A DNA stretch of 64,000 nucleotides from Yoonia rosea (GCF_900156505.1 NZ_FTPR01000001.1:1364001-1428000); one strand, 5' to 3'; shown: positions 44,123-53,548, numbered from the stretch's first letter. Numbers and translations: made by a program. The notes: generated by a model not told the origin, from the letters alone.

Positions 44123-45646
44123 TCACTTGAAGGTCCCGTCGTATTCTTCGCGCAGTGCTTTCTTCTGAACTTTACCCATCGCGTTTCTGGGCAGGGATTT
44201 GACAAATTCGATACGTTTGGGCTGTTTGAAACGCGCCAGATCATCCTTGATACCGGTCATGATGTCCGCGGCTGAGGTTTTGGCGCCATTTTGGACCACA
44301 ACGACGGCCACGACGGCTTCGCCAAAATCCGGGTGCGGGACGCCGATGACGGCACTTTCGTTGATGCCCTCAAGCGCGTCGATCAGAAGCTCTATCTCTT
44401 TGGGATAGATGTTGTAGCCGCCCGAGATGATCAGGTCTTTTTGGCGCCCGACGATATGAACATATCCGTCGTCATCCATGCGCCCGAGGTCACCCGTTAT
44501 GAAAAACCCGTTGTCACGCAATTCCTCGGCGGTTTTTTCGGGCATCTTCCAATAGCCCGCAAATACGTTTGGGCCTCGCACCTCAAGCACGCCGGTTTCA
44601 CCTTGGGGCAAAGGTGCACCAGTTGCTGGGTTTGTGACCAGCATCTCGATCCCTGGCAATGGAAAGCCCACCGTGCCTGCGCGTCTATCGCCGTCATAGG
44701 GGTTAGAGGTGTTCATATTGGTTTCGGTCATGCCATAGCGTTCCAGGATCGCGTGCCCGGTCACGTCGCGCCAGTGTTCATGTGTTTCGGTCAGCAATGG
44801 AGCCGAACCGGATACAAAAAGGCGCATGTTGGCAGAAGCGTCGGTCAGCCCCTCCGAGTTAAGCAGGCGGACATAGAACGTCGGCACGCCCATAAGCACC
44901 GTGGCCTGCGGCATGTAGTCAAGGATGTCATCGGCGTCGAAATTGGGCATGAAGATACAAGATGAGCCAGCCATTAGCGTGATATTCGTCGCCACAAACA
45001 GCCCATGCGTGTGAAAGATCGGCAAAGCGTGGATCAAGACGTCATCAGCGCTGAAGTGCCAAGCGTCCTTCAGGGTTTCAGCGTTTGACGCCAGTGCTTG
45101 ATGCGTCAGCATGGCCCCTTTGGATCGCCCAGTTGTTCCTGACGTGTATAGGATCGCAGCAAGATCGTCTGGTCCGCGCGTGACGGCATTGAAGCCAGGT
45201 GCTGCCGCATCGCGCAGATCGGCCAGTGATCCACTTTCATCAGCACCGATGGTCAGCACTTTTGCTACACCAGCCTTTTTGGCTACGGGCGAAAACTCTT
45301 CTTCACGTGCCAGATCACAGACAAACACCCGTGGTTCGGCATCCGTCAGGAAATAGGTGATTTCGTTAGGTGTGTAGGCCGTGTTGAGGGGCAGAAACAC
45401 GCCACCAGCCAAAACCGTCGCGACATATAGTTCCAGCATTGCGATGGTTTTCGGGGCTTGCACAGCGACCCTGTCACCTGGTTTGACGCCGCTGGCGACC
45501 AGAGCCTGTGCCATCCGTTCGGCGTTGGCAAAGAAGGCTTGATATGTGACGTCTTCACCGGTTTGATGATTGCGCAGGAACAGGCTGCTTCCTGCGTCCT
45601 TTCGTGCGGCGCTCAATCTCTCTGCGAGATAGTTTCCTTGATACAT
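44123..45646 (-). CDS. matB: Malonyl-CoA synthetase (MatB)
   Basis: A 507-residue adenylate-forming enzyme. The P-loop 'YTSGTTGRSKGAMLTH' (about 158-173), the A5 motif 'ERYGMTETNMN' and 'TGDLGRMDDDGYVHIVGRQK' are intact, as is the catalytic Lys in 'PRNAMGKVQKK'. Its length fits MatB, and it follows malonyl-CoA decarboxylase by 10 bp, so it activates malonate to malonyl-CoA. The start at 45646 follows GAGGACGTAGC; the open frame runs 35 codons further into the upstream gene. Another short acyl acid cannot be excluded from sequence alone. Confidence 0.88.
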   Translation of the reverse strand: MYQGNYLAERLSAARKDAGSSLFLRNHQTGEDVTYQAFFANAERMAQALVASGVKPGDRVAVQAPKTIAMLELYVATVLAGGVFLPLNTAYTPNEITYFLTDAEPRVFVCDLAREEEFSPVAKKAGVAKVLTIGADESGSLADLRDAAAPGFNAVTRGPDDLAAILYTSGTTGRSKGAMLTHQALASNAETLKDAWHFSADDVLIHALPIFHTHGLFVATNITLMAGSSCIFMPNFDADDILDYMPQATVLMGVPTFYVRLLNSEGLTDASANMRLFVSGSAPLLTETHEHWRDVTGHAILERYGMTETNMNTSNPYDGDRRAGTVGFPLPGIEMLVTNPATGAPLPQGETGVLEVRGPNVFAGYWKMPEKTAEELRDNGFFITGDLGRMDDDGYVHIVGRQKDLIISGGYNIYPKEIELLIDALEGINESAVIGVPHPDFGEAVVAVVVVQNGAKTSAADIMTGIKDDLARFKQPKRIEFVKSLPRNAMGKVQKKALREEYDGTFK

Positions 45647-45656
45647 GCTACGTCCT

Positions 45657-46946
45657 CTACACTTTCCCCAATGCCGCCACGCTGGGCGATACAGACACCT
45701 CGTAATTGCTTGAATAGGCTTTGTGGTTTTGTTCAATCTTGTCGCCGTCATAGAGGTAATTGACCATCACCCCCCATGAGTTGCTCATACCGCGCAGGCT
45801 TAGATCGGCGCTTGGGTGCACGCCCAACAGGGTCGCTCCGTTGCCCAGATGGAAATGCGCCACCGGATCCGCCACCGTTCCGGGTGCCCTTTTGACCTGC
45901 GTCAGAAAGCGGGCGGTCAGCTTGGTCGCAAGGGCATCGTCGGGGCGCTCGGTTTCACCAAGAGAGTTAAGTGCTGCCTTGTCTGCGTCGCTAAACAAAG
46001 TATCGCCGCTCTCCAAAGACTGCGCGACCCACTTTCTAAGACCCGGCACCGGTGAGAGCGTCACGAACGTCTTTAGGGTCGGACGCAGTTTTTGCAGTTC
46101 CGCGACAACCTGCTTGATCAGGAAATTCCCGAATGAAACCCCACGCAGACCCGCGTGGCAATTGGAGATCGAATAGAAGGTTGCGACGGTTGCGGTTTCG
46201 GGATCCGTCTGCTCACGATCGGCCGCAAGGATCGGTCCGATTGCATGGGGTATCTCGCTGAGCAAGGCGACCTCGACAAAAATCAGAGGATCATCCGGCA
46301 TGGCCGGATGAAAGAAGGCAAAGAGCATACGGTCGGGGTCACCGACACGTTGGCGCAAATCATCCCAGTCGGCGATCTCGTGGACTGCCTCATAAGTGAT
46401 GATCTTTTCCAGAATCTGTGCTGGCGTTGACCAATCGATCTGGCGCATCTCCAAAAACCCACGATTGAACCAGGATGCAAAGAGATGCTGAAAGTCAGAG
46501 TCTAGCCCGCTCAAACGCGTGTTTTGTTTCGCGTGGTTCAGCAGATCAGCGCGCATCGCGACCAGTTCTGCCGTCGCACCGGGGACTCGGTTGATCGTGC
46601 GTATCAGCTCTTGCGTCCGTGGCTCGGCCGCAAAGTGCAGCGCGCGTGCAGCATCTATGTTTCCAGGTTTCCATAAACTTATGGCGGCACCCAACGCATC
46701 TTCGTCCGGCCCAAATTCCTGGCTGACGGCGAAAAAGAAGGCTGCGCGCTCATCGCTCTTCGAGGCTGCGTACAGATCAAGAATCTGACGGGATATCATC
46801 AGCCCCGCTGCCTCGCTACGGTCATGGATCAGCGAATGACACAACGATATCAGCCTGTCAGAAACATCCGCTGGCGCTTCTGTTCGGCTGCGCCCCGCCC
46901 CTGCCACTCTGGCAAGAATCTCACTCAGAAAACTCTGCTGCGCCAT
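45657..46946 (-). CDS. matA: Malonyl-CoA decarboxylase (MatA)
   Basis: A 429-residue enzyme converting malonyl-CoA to acetyl-CoA and CO2. The catalytic domain shows 'FYSISNCHAGLRGVSFGNFL' (about 264-283) with conserved Ser/His/Gly, and 'VAHFHLGNGATLLGVHPSADL' (about 382-402, given in part) near the end. The helical N-terminal half is full. GGAGG lies 10 nt before the ATG. With MatB it completes the malonate-to-acetyl-CoA route. Confidence 0.92.
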   Translation of the reverse strand: MAQQSFLSEILARVAGAGRSRTEAPADVSDRLISLCHSLIHDRSEAAGLMISRQILDLYAASKSDERAAFFFAVSQEFGPDEDALGAAISLWKPGNIDAARALHFAAEPRTQELIRTINRVPGATAELVAMRADLLNHAKQNTRLSGLDSDFQHLFASWFNRGFLEMRQIDWSTPAQILEKIITYEAVHEIADWDDLRQRVGDPDRMLFAFFHPAMPDDPLIFVEVALLSEIPHAIGPILAADREQTDPETATVATFYSISNCHAGLRGVSFGNFLIKQVVAELQKLRPTLKTFVTLSPVPGLRKWVAQSLESGDTLFSDADKAALNSLGETERPDDALATKLTARFLTQVKRAPGTVADPVAHFHLGNGATLLGVHPSADLSLRGMSNSWGVMVNYLYDGDKIEQNHKAYSSNYEVSVSPSVAALGKV

Positions 46947-47039
46947 CGAGATTAAACCTCCAAATGATGCACGGTTGGATCAATAGATTTGATGGAAATC
47001 GGCAATCGCTTTGAAAGCTTCTGCCAAAAAGCGGATAAT

Positions 47040-47567
47040 TTAATCAAGATCAGCAGCCGCATCTTCTGGTGCATCGTCTCCGGCCCACCGGGCAACAAGG
47101 TGGATAAGAATGATGATCATGGAGAGGGGGACCGCGACAGAAATCCATGCCATAGGGATGCCAAGGGTATCGGCGGTCAGACCAGACTGGCGTGCGAGAT
47201 ACCCCTTTGCGAAACCACCCCTCAGACCGATGAAGCAAAAGTAGATGACCGGCAAAATAAAGGTCAGCACCGCAGCACTTTGGACCGCTTTTGCAAAGAA
47301 CGCCAAGACATGAGGTGGATCAGGGAACACACTTTGCATCAACACCGCATCCGACTGCGTTTTGAATGACAGTGTCGCGCCCAGCAGTCCGGTCCACACC
47401 ATCGCGTAGCGCGCGACATCTTCGGTCCAGACAGGAGGCGCAGAGAAGACATAACGCGCGATGATTTGCAAAACGACAGTCAGAAACATCACACAGACAG
47501 CAAAGACTGCAACGCGGCGCATGACAAGATGCAAGCGGTCACTGGTCGTGGTGATCATATTGCGCAT
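47040..47567 (-). CDS. TRAP transporter small permease (DctQ type)
   Basis: A 175-residue membrane protein with four helices and the small-subunit pattern 'LQIIARYVFSAPPVWTEDVARY' (in part, about 34-55). GGGGAACTGAAG precedes the start at 47567; an ATG 33 bp upstream lacks such a site. It pairs with the large permease at 48621-49904 and the binding protein at 47623-48597. Confidence 0.87.
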   Translation of the reverse strand: MRNMITTTSDRLHLVMRRVAVFAVCVMFLTVVLQIIARYVFSAPPVWTEDVARYAMVWTGLLGATLSFKTQSDAVLMQSVFPDPPHVLAFFAKAVQSAAVLTFILPVIYFCFIGLRGGFAKGYLARQSGLTADTLGIPMAWISVAVPLSMIIILIHLVARWAGDDAPEDAAADLD

Positions 47568-47622
47568 CTTCAGTTCCCCATGTTTGGTAAGGCGGGCCAC
47601 ATTGTGCAGCCCGCCCTTTCGT

Positions 47623-48597
47623 TTAGCGGTTCTCGTCAGACAGCGTTTTCCACAATTCGGTATCTTCTGCGGGCATCAGATCTGAATCGTAGACAGGCAA
47701 TGACGCCTCGCGGAAAACTGCCCGTTCTTCCGGGGTCAAACGCTGGACGGTAACGCCCGCGTCTTCAAGTGCTTTCAGACCAGATTCTGCGGCCTCTGCC
47801 AGCCATGCGCGGTTGGCAGCATCTGCCGTTACAACTGCCGCATCGACTGTCGCACGCTCTTCGTCAGACAGGCCATCGTACCACATCTTGGAGAACAGGA
47901 TCGCCCGCATCGGGATGATCACACCAGCGTCGGAGAAGTTTTTGACGAAATCGGTCTGACCGAACATCACAGGAACAAAGGGTGAGTTGAGATAGCCGTC
48001 AATCACCCCTGTTTGCAGGCCCGCAGGCACCTCGCCCCACGGCACAATCGTACCGGTCGAGCCCCAAGCCTGATACATCGCGATTTGCGCGTCATCGAGC
48101 GCACGCATCCGCAAGTCAGCCATGTCGGCTGGCGCGCGTACGGCGGCCGTGGTTGTAATGATGCCAGACGATGGACCAATCGGAACAAAGGCTACGACGA
48201 TGATGTCCTGATCAGCCAGCTTTTCATTCAACCGGTCGAAAATGTTTCCTGCCGCAAGGGCGCGATCCATATGCGCGGCGTCATCGAAAATATACGGCAG
48301 TCGCACGCCGTACACAAAGGGATCAACTTGCGCGATGGAGCGCACATCAGACAAGGACACTTCGAGAAGGCCCGTTGACAATTGATCGAATTTTTCGGCT
48401 TCATTGCCAACGGAATCGCGTGGCATTTCGCGCACGTCCATGCCTGCTTCTTGCAGGGCCATACCAAATGCATTGGCCCAGTTGTATGATCCGGATTGAA
48501 CAAGATCGGGGTTACCATCCAGCGCAATTTTGACCTCTGCTGACGCAGATGTGGCCATTGCGAGTAGAGCCGCAAGTGTAAGTGATTTAAGTTTCAT
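47623..48597 (-). CDS. TRAP transporter periplasmic solute-binding protein (DctP type)
   Basis: A 324-residue periplasmic protein with a signal peptide (1-20, ending ASA). The family arginine-containing helix is 'ADMADLRMRALDDAQIAMYQAWG' (in part, about 156-178), where Arg binds a carboxylate, followed by 'VPWGEVPAGLQTGVIDGY'. The solute is most likely malonate or a malonate amide, judged by the enzymes in the operon. It lies 23 bp after dctM. Confidence 0.87.
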   Translation of the reverse strand: MKLKSLTLAALLAMATSASAEVKIALDGNPDLVQSGSYNWANAFGMALQEAGMDVREMPRDSVGNEAEKFDQLSTGLLEVSLSDVRSIAQVDPFVYGVRLPYIFDDAAHMDRALAAGNIFDRLNEKLADQDIIVVAFVPIGPSSGIITTTAAVRAPADMADLRMRALDDAQIAMYQAWGSTGTIVPWGEVPAGLQTGVIDGYLNSPFVPVMFGQTDFVKNFSDAGVIIPMRAILFSKMWYDGLSDEERATVDAAVVTADAANRAWLAEAAESGLKALEDAGVTVQRLTPEERAVFREASLPVYDSDLMPAEDTELWKTLSDENR

Positions 48598-48620
48598 TGA
48601 TCGTCCTCCCTAAAGTTTGG

Positions 48621-49904
48621 TTAGTTCACAGAAAATCCGAACAGGCGTGGTAAGGTCAGGCTGATTGCCGGCCAATAGACGAGTGCCATCAACAACAGCA
48701 CCTGAACGAAAATAAAGGGCAGCACAGCATATGCGAGGCGCCAGTAGTTAAGATTGGTCAGCGCGGATACGACCACGAGGCATTTGCCCAATGGTGGCGT
48801 AATCAGGCCAACGCACAGATTGAAACACAGCACGATACCAAGATGGATCGGGCTGATGCCTTGCTCCAATGCTTGTGGGGCGAACAGGGGTATCAGCAGG
48901 GTCAGGGCCACGGGCGTATCCATGAACATGCCTGCGATCAAAAAGATCAAAACAAGGAAAAACAGATATTTTGTGCCTGTCAGCCCAAAAGAGTCGACCC
49001 ATCCTGCTAGGGCTTGAGACCAGCCCAGCTGCCCCGCCAGATAGCCCAGCACCGAAATCGCTGCGAGAATGATAAAGATCGTTCCTGTCATTTTTGCCGT
49101 GGCCTCAACCGCGTCAAAGAACATGCGCCATGTCAGTCCCACGTAGAATTGCCCCGCCAACAACGCAAAGAACACTGCGATTGCTGAACCTTCGGTCGGT
49201 GTGGCCAAGCCGAATACCAGAGAGCCAAGGATCACAATGGGCAGGCAAAGAGCCGGCGCGGCATTTAACAGGCTTGGCAAGAAGCGCGGCAGATCGTCTG
49301 ACGCCCCGCCCGGATGCCTTTTGATCTTCGCGATGATCGCATTTAAGGCCATCAACGCCACAGCGAGCAGAATACCGGGAACAACGCCCGCAATGAACAG
49401 GGCCGCGACAGAGGCTCCGGTAAGGCCGCCATAGATGATCATGATGATAGATGGCGGTATAATGGGCCCAATCATGGAAGAGGCCGCCGTAATGGCCCCG
49501 GCGTAATAGGGATCATAGCCGCGTGCTTTCATCTCGGGCACGAATGTACGTGACAAGGCAGCGCTGTCGGCAATCGCTGAGCCTGAAATGCCTGCAAAGA
49601 AGACGCTTGTGAGAATGTTCACATGCCCCAAACCACCGCGAAACCGACCAACAATAGACAGGGCGAAATCGATCAGGCTGCGCGTGACGCCTGCACGGCT
49701 CATTATCTCGGCGGTGAGGATGAACAGCGGCATCGCCATGAAAGCAAAAACATCAAGTTGTGCAAAAATGCGTTGCGGCATGACCGATAGAAACTGCGCT
49801 TTGTCGACAGCGACAAATGTCACAACAGACACAGCGCCCATCAAATAGGCAAAGGCTGTGCCGCTGACCAGCAGCAAAACAAAGATGATGGGGATCAGCC
49901 ACAT
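48621..49904 (-). CDS. TRAP transporter large permease (DctM type)
   Basis: A 427-residue inner-membrane protein with about 12 hydrophobic segments. Typical runs: 'MPLFILTAEIMSRAGVTRSL' (about 55-74) and 'DSAALSRTFVPEMKARGYDP' (about 115-134). It uses a Na+ or H+ gradient to import the solute delivered by DctP. The start at 49904 lies 2 bp after the amidase stop; an upstream in-frame ATG falls inside the amidase gene. Order in the operon is dctM-dctP-dctQ. Confidence 0.88.
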   Translation of the reverse strand: MWLIPIIFVLLLVSGTAFAYLMGAVSVVTFVAVDKAQFLSVMPQRIFAQLDVFAFMAMPLFILTAEIMSRAGVTRSLIDFALSIVGRFRGGLGHVNILTSVFFAGISGSAIADSAALSRTFVPEMKARGYDPYYAGAITAASSMIGPIIPPSIIMIIYGGLTGASVAALFIAGVVPGILLAVALMALNAIIAKIKRHPGGASDDLPRFLPSLLNAAPALCLPIVILGSLVFGLATPTEGSAIAVFFALLAGQFYVGLTWRMFFDAVEATAKMTGTIFIILAAISVLGYLAGQLGWSQALAGWVDSFGLTGTKYLFFLVLIFLIAGMFMDTPVALTLLIPLFAPQALEQGISPIHLGIVLCFNLCVGLITPPLGKCLVVVSALTNLNYWRLAYAVLPFIFVQVLLLMALVYWPAISLTLPRLFGFSVN

Positions 49905-49905
49905 A

Positions 49906-51435
49906 TTACACCGCCGTCCGCAGATCGGCGTTTTGGCCTGCAAGGCCAGCGCCTAGATCCACTGGATGCGTCACGATAGACCGCAGATCGACATCCGAGT
50001 GAGGGAGCCTTTCCAAATTTGCCAAAGGTCGCTCCGTGTGTTCCAAGTTCTCAAAAAGGACTTCCATTGCTTTTGCAGCACTCAGCAGCCCTTCATCGCC
50101 GCGAAGCGGGCCTACCACCTGAAGGCCGAAGGGCATGCCTGCCGCATCACGGCCACATGGCAGGGTGATTGAAGGACCGCCCGTCAATGAACCGCGGTAG
50201 CAGAGCGCAAGCCAGCGGTAATAAATGTCCATCTTCTGCCCGTCGATGGTTTCGGCGTAGGGTTCTGTCCAGGCAAACGGCGAAACCGGCGATGTTGGCA
50301 AAACGATCACATCAAACTCTGCCATCAGCGCGTTGAATTTGCGCAAGATCCGGGTTTGCTCTGCATGAGCCCAACCGCGATCGGCCAGTGACATGGTCTG
50401 CCCCAGGGCAACATTTTCTTTGATATGCGCGCCAAAGCTGTCGGGGTCCTGTGCCACGGCCTCGCCAAAGGCCACGCCAAAACTCTCGGCCCGTAGAATA
50501 TCGAAACAGCGGTCCATATCACCAAGGTCGAGATCTGCCGCGCGGCATGCCTTGACCTGCGGCCGAAGCACCTCAAGACGCGCGCGGAACGTCTCTCGGA
50601 TGCTTTGCTCGACCGGTGCGCCGCCAAAGTCTTCGCTGAAACCAACGCGCAGGTCTCTCAGGTCCGTAGGTGGCAGCTTTGCGAAACGGCCCGTGACAGA
50701 GGGTGCGGTCAGCGGATCATCCGCGTCACAACTCTGGCACACATCTAGCATCAGCGTAATATCATCTACCGTACGCGCCATTGGGCCAAGTACCGAAATG
50801 CCTGACCATCCCAAAGGACGTGTGGGATGGGCGATCACATCAACAGAGGGTCTGTAGCCCACGACACCACAAAGCGCGGCGGGCATGCGAAGCGATCCAC
50901 CAGTATCCGAACCAGTGCACAGCGGCAAAAAGTTGGCCGCAAGTGCCGCGGCAGACCCACCAGACGAGCCCCCCGCAATGAGATTGGCATCGAAGGGATT
51001 ACCCGTCGCACCCCAGATCCGATTGCGACTGTTTCCTCCAGCCCCCAACTCGGGGACATTTGTCTTTGCCAGAATGATAGCACCCGCCGCCCGCAAGCGC
51101 GCAACCAACGGCAAGTCGCTTTCGGGGATGTGACCCCGCGCCCGAATACTGCCATGGGTGGTCAACAAGCCTTTGGTATTCTGCAAATCCTTCACGCCAA
51201 TTGGCAATCCATCGAGCGGCCCCAGCGGGGATCCGTCCTGCCAACGTTTTGTTGCCGCCGCGGCGCAAGCGATGGCACCCTCGATATCCATTGCGGCAAT
51301 GGCGTTAATCTTGGGATTGAAGCGGGTGATTTGCGCGAGACAGGCTGCCAGGTACGCACTCGGCGTCAACGTCCGAGCCTTGAAGGCCGCAAGAACTTCA
51401 CAGGCCGATCGCGCGAGCAACGCGTCGCTGCTCAA
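49906..51435 (-). CDS. Amidase-signature hydrolase, candidate malonamidase or ureidomalonase
   Basis: A 509-residue amidase-signature enzyme with the full Ser-cisSer-Lys triad: Lys82 ('GVKD'), Ser157 ('GGSSGG') and Ser181 ('SDTGGS'). The 24-residue Ser-Ser spacing equals that of malonamidase E2. It is first in the operon and abuts dctM by 1 bp, so its product is probably malonate. Candidate substrates are malonamate, or ureidomalonate from oxidative pyrimidine breakdown; no barbiturase gene is seen here. It is longer than malonamidase E2 (about 410 residues). Confidence 0.8.
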   Translation of the reverse strand: MSSDALLARSACEVLAAFKARTLTPSAYLAACLAQITRFNPKINAIAAMDIEGAIACAAAATKRWQDGSPLGPLDGLPIGVKDLQNTKGLLTTHGSIRARGHIPESDLPLVARLRAAGAIILAKTNVPELGAGGNSRNRIWGATGNPFDANLIAGGSSGGSAAALAANFLPLCTGSDTGGSLRMPAALCGVVGYRPSVDVIAHPTRPLGWSGISVLGPMARTVDDITLMLDVCQSCDADDPLTAPSVTGRFAKLPPTDLRDLRVGFSEDFGGAPVEQSIRETFRARLEVLRPQVKACRAADLDLGDMDRCFDILRAESFGVAFGEAVAQDPDSFGAHIKENVALGQTMSLADRGWAHAEQTRILRKFNALMAEFDVIVLPTSPVSPFAWTEPYAETIDGQKMDIYYRWLALCYRGSLTGGPSITLPCGRDAAGMPFGLQVVGPLRGDEGLLSAAKAMEVLFENLEHTERPLANLERLPHSDVDLRSIVTHPVDLGAGLAGQNADLRTAV

Positions 51436-51552
51436 AGGTTTACACCAAAAATCGCAATTGTTCGAATTAACACCCTAGCCCTCCCAAACCGTGTGTTTGG
51501 TTAAGTTAAAGGGTGATCTTCGGAGAGAATAGTGAAAACTTTGCCGGAAACA

Positions 51553-52536
51553 TTAACCAAATGGAATGGTTCTTAAGTCTTCCGTGGTTTGCCGCAGGCA
51601 TTTAAGGAACAACGCCAGCGTCGCATTCTGTGAAACCTGGTCTTCGCGCCAAAAACAGCGCGCCTCTGACAGCAAGTCACGTGTATCAAGGGGCAGGATC
51701 ACAGTTTCACCCCGCACGGCCTGAGCCTGCGCAAGCCGCTGAGGGAGCAATCCCAGCGCAGGCATGGCCCGCAATAATTCAAGGTTCAGGGCAATCGACA
51801 AAGATGCGACGGTATTATTGGGAGGCGGCAACCCATTTGCGGCAAAAAGGGCATCCACCGCCTGACGTGCGACCGAATTCGGTTGCGGCAATATCCAAGG
51901 ATAGCTCGCGACATCCGCCCATGACAAATCCCCCCCTTGCGAAAGCGGATGATCGCGCCCGGCGACAACAACAATCGGCTCCGAGAATAATGCCATTTGG
52001 TCAATGCCAGCCAATTCCTGAGGCTGCCAAATTCTCGCTATGATCAGATCCAACGCGCCGGCCTCAAGCTGGGGCAATAGTTCAACAAAATGCCCCTCGG
52101 AGACGGATACGTTTGCCTGCGGCGTGCTGCGCTTGAACAGCTCAATGGTGCCGGGCAACAAGGTAGGGGCGACCGAACTAACCACGCCGACAGAGACAGA
52201 ACCAGATACCCCACTTGTCATAGCCTCAATGTCAAAGGCAGCGCGATCAAGTTGTCCAAGTGCCAGTCGCGCATGATCTGCAAGACGGACGCCAATAGGT
52301 GTAAGGTAAAGCCTGTTGCGGTCGCGTGTGACAACAGGCACGCCCACTATCTTTTCCAACTCGGCAATCTGTTTTGACACAGCTGGCTGCGTCACGCCAA
52401 GCGCCTCAGAGACACGCGCGACCAACTTCATATCTGAGAGTGCTACGAGCGCACGTAAGTGCCGTAGTGTGATACCCTGTTGAAAGCTCTTGCCAAGAAT
52501 GTGTTCCACCTCCACGCACAGCCAAACCTTCGGCAC
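51553..52536 (-). CDS. LysR-family regulator of the malonate operon
   Basis: A 327-residue regulator with the winged helix-turn-helix 'VARVSEALGVTQPAVSKQIAE' (in part, about 39-59) and a type 2 periplasmic-binding-like effector domain from about 110. It lies 117 bp upstream of the amidase on the same strand and probably activates the operon in response to malonate or a precursor. Different from the LysR at 39611. Its start is uncertain; the ORF has a somewhat long N-terminus before the DNA-binding domain. Confidence 0.83.
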   Translation of the reverse strand: MPKVWLCVEVEHILGKSFQQGITLRHLRALVALSDMKLVARVSEALGVTQPAVSKQIAELEKIVGVPVVTRDRNRLYLTPIGVRLADHARLALGQLDRAAFDIEAMTSGVSGSVSVGVVSSVAPTLLPGTIELFKRSTPQANVSVSEGHFVELLPQLEAGALDLIIARIWQPQELAGIDQMALFSEPIVVVAGRDHPLSQGGDLSWADVASYPWILPQPNSVARQAVDALFAANGLPPPNNTVASLSIALNLELLRAMPALGLLPQRLAQAQAVRGETVILPLDTRDLLSEARCFWREDQVSQNATLALFLKCLRQTTEDLRTIPFG

Positions 52537-52867
52537 GATCGTTCTTCTGAGATTGCCACAAGTTTGGTTCGCACGGCTCTACACGCAGCCACGCCTTTTG
52601 AAAATAGGTTCATAGACAAACACGATTGGCGAATTCTTGCATGATAGTAGTTTCACGGCACGTAGAATGCATTACCTCTGGCGCATGGCCTCTCGTTCGC
52701 AATTTTTCCAGGATCTGTTAGTCGGTGCAATGGGTCAACATTTCCGCTCAAAAAGTCCGCGTTGTGTAAATTCGGGCAGCTCGTGATGTTGCTTGCGCAG
52801 CGAATGTCTCTTTCGACGGGCCGCACTGCAGCATATCAGGGCCCAAGTGGGCGGCGGCTCTGGGCCG
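52537..52867. other. Gene-free stretch beside the integrase relic
   Basis: These 331 bp hold no supported gene. They would include the LysR promoter. The stretch near 52840-52866 is GC-rich with self-complementary GGGCCC-type words but forms no clear terminator. Confidence 0.5.
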
Positions 52868-53399
52868 CTAGCCAACGACTCGCAGTTTTTTTGTCACTGG
52901 TTGTGCGCTTTGGGTAATCGCCCCCGCCATTAGTCCAGACACCCTATCCGCTGCCGCTCTCGCAGGCGCATCGGCGAGGTGGGCATAGCGCATCGTTGTT
53001 TGGAAGTTAGAGTGTCCCAAGATTTTTCCGACCATCAACAGATCAATTCCGTTCATGACTGCGATTGAAGCGAACGTGCGCTTAAGGTCGTGAATGCGCA
53101 GTTCGGGCATGTCTGCGGCTTCTCTAAGGCGTCCATGGCGATGCCCTAGAGGAGATGGAGGTTGCGCATGGCGTCTCGGCGTTGCTTTCGCCGGTGTTCA
53201 ATGGGGTCTTTGCCTTTGGCGACCAAAGTCCGATAGCCATAGGCGAGGTCCCAAGCGTCCTTCACGGAGAGGACCTTCAAGCCTCCGAGACCCATCTCCC
53301 GCCGCCGCCCTCGCGCTTCATCATGTACAGGCCATCGCCATCCACCTGCTTGCCGGGTGGCGCGGATTTGATGATGAGGGCTGTCAGGTTGCCCAAGAA
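52868..53399 (-). pseudogene. Tyrosine-recombinase (island integrase) relic
   Basis: Three pieces of one integrase can be read on the reverse strand in different frames. First comes the N-terminal domain ('LTALIIKSAPPGKQVDGDGL', start near 53399), ending in a stop. Next, in another frame, is 'LKVLSVKDAWDLAYGYRTL' with 'GKDPIEHRRKQRRD'. Then the last 80 residues follow: 'HDLKRTFASIAVMNG', 'LGHSNFQTTMRYAHL' with the Tyr nucleophile. About 200 central residues, including the first catalytic Arg, are missing, and the usual second Arg is Lys. It lies 130 bp from the right attachment repeat. Confidence 0.88.
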
Positions 53400-53530
53400 G
53401 ATAACCCCTCAATACATATGGGATTTGTTGCGACGGCGTAAGTTTCCCTAAATGCATCGGATCAGCAAAATACATGTTTTCCGAACGGATATAGCATTAC
53501 ATGGGGCCTGCTGAGACGGGTATGCTATGT

Positions 53531-53548
53531 CGCCCCTGGGCACCATTT
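53531..53548 (+). repeat. Right attachment site (copy of the tRNA-Phe 3' end)
   Basis: Identical in 18 bases to 36510-36527. The sequence before it is not tRNA-like, as expected for the distal attachment site of an element inserted into a tRNA gene. It marks the island boundary. Confidence 0.85.

Larger units (their letters stand above)
36528..53530. mobile_element. Genomic island of about 17 kb at tRNA-Phe
   Basis: The segment lies between an intact tRNA-Phe and an 18-bp direct repeat of its 3' end, and a decayed tyrosine integrase (52868-53399) sits next to the far repeat. Contents: a LysR/DoxX/VOC/cytochrome-b block, relics of paralogues, and a malonate catabolism operon with its TRAP transporter. 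No conjugation or phage genes are seen. With the integrase broken, the island is probably fixed unless helped by another integrase. What is seen: repeat, relic and gene content. The integration history is inferred. Confidence 0.82.

Noticed and set aside
45760..46176. 138-codon plus-strand open frame
   Set aside because: Lies wholly opposite malonyl-CoA decarboxylase and shows the Arg/Pro-rich bias of a GC-rich shadow frame.
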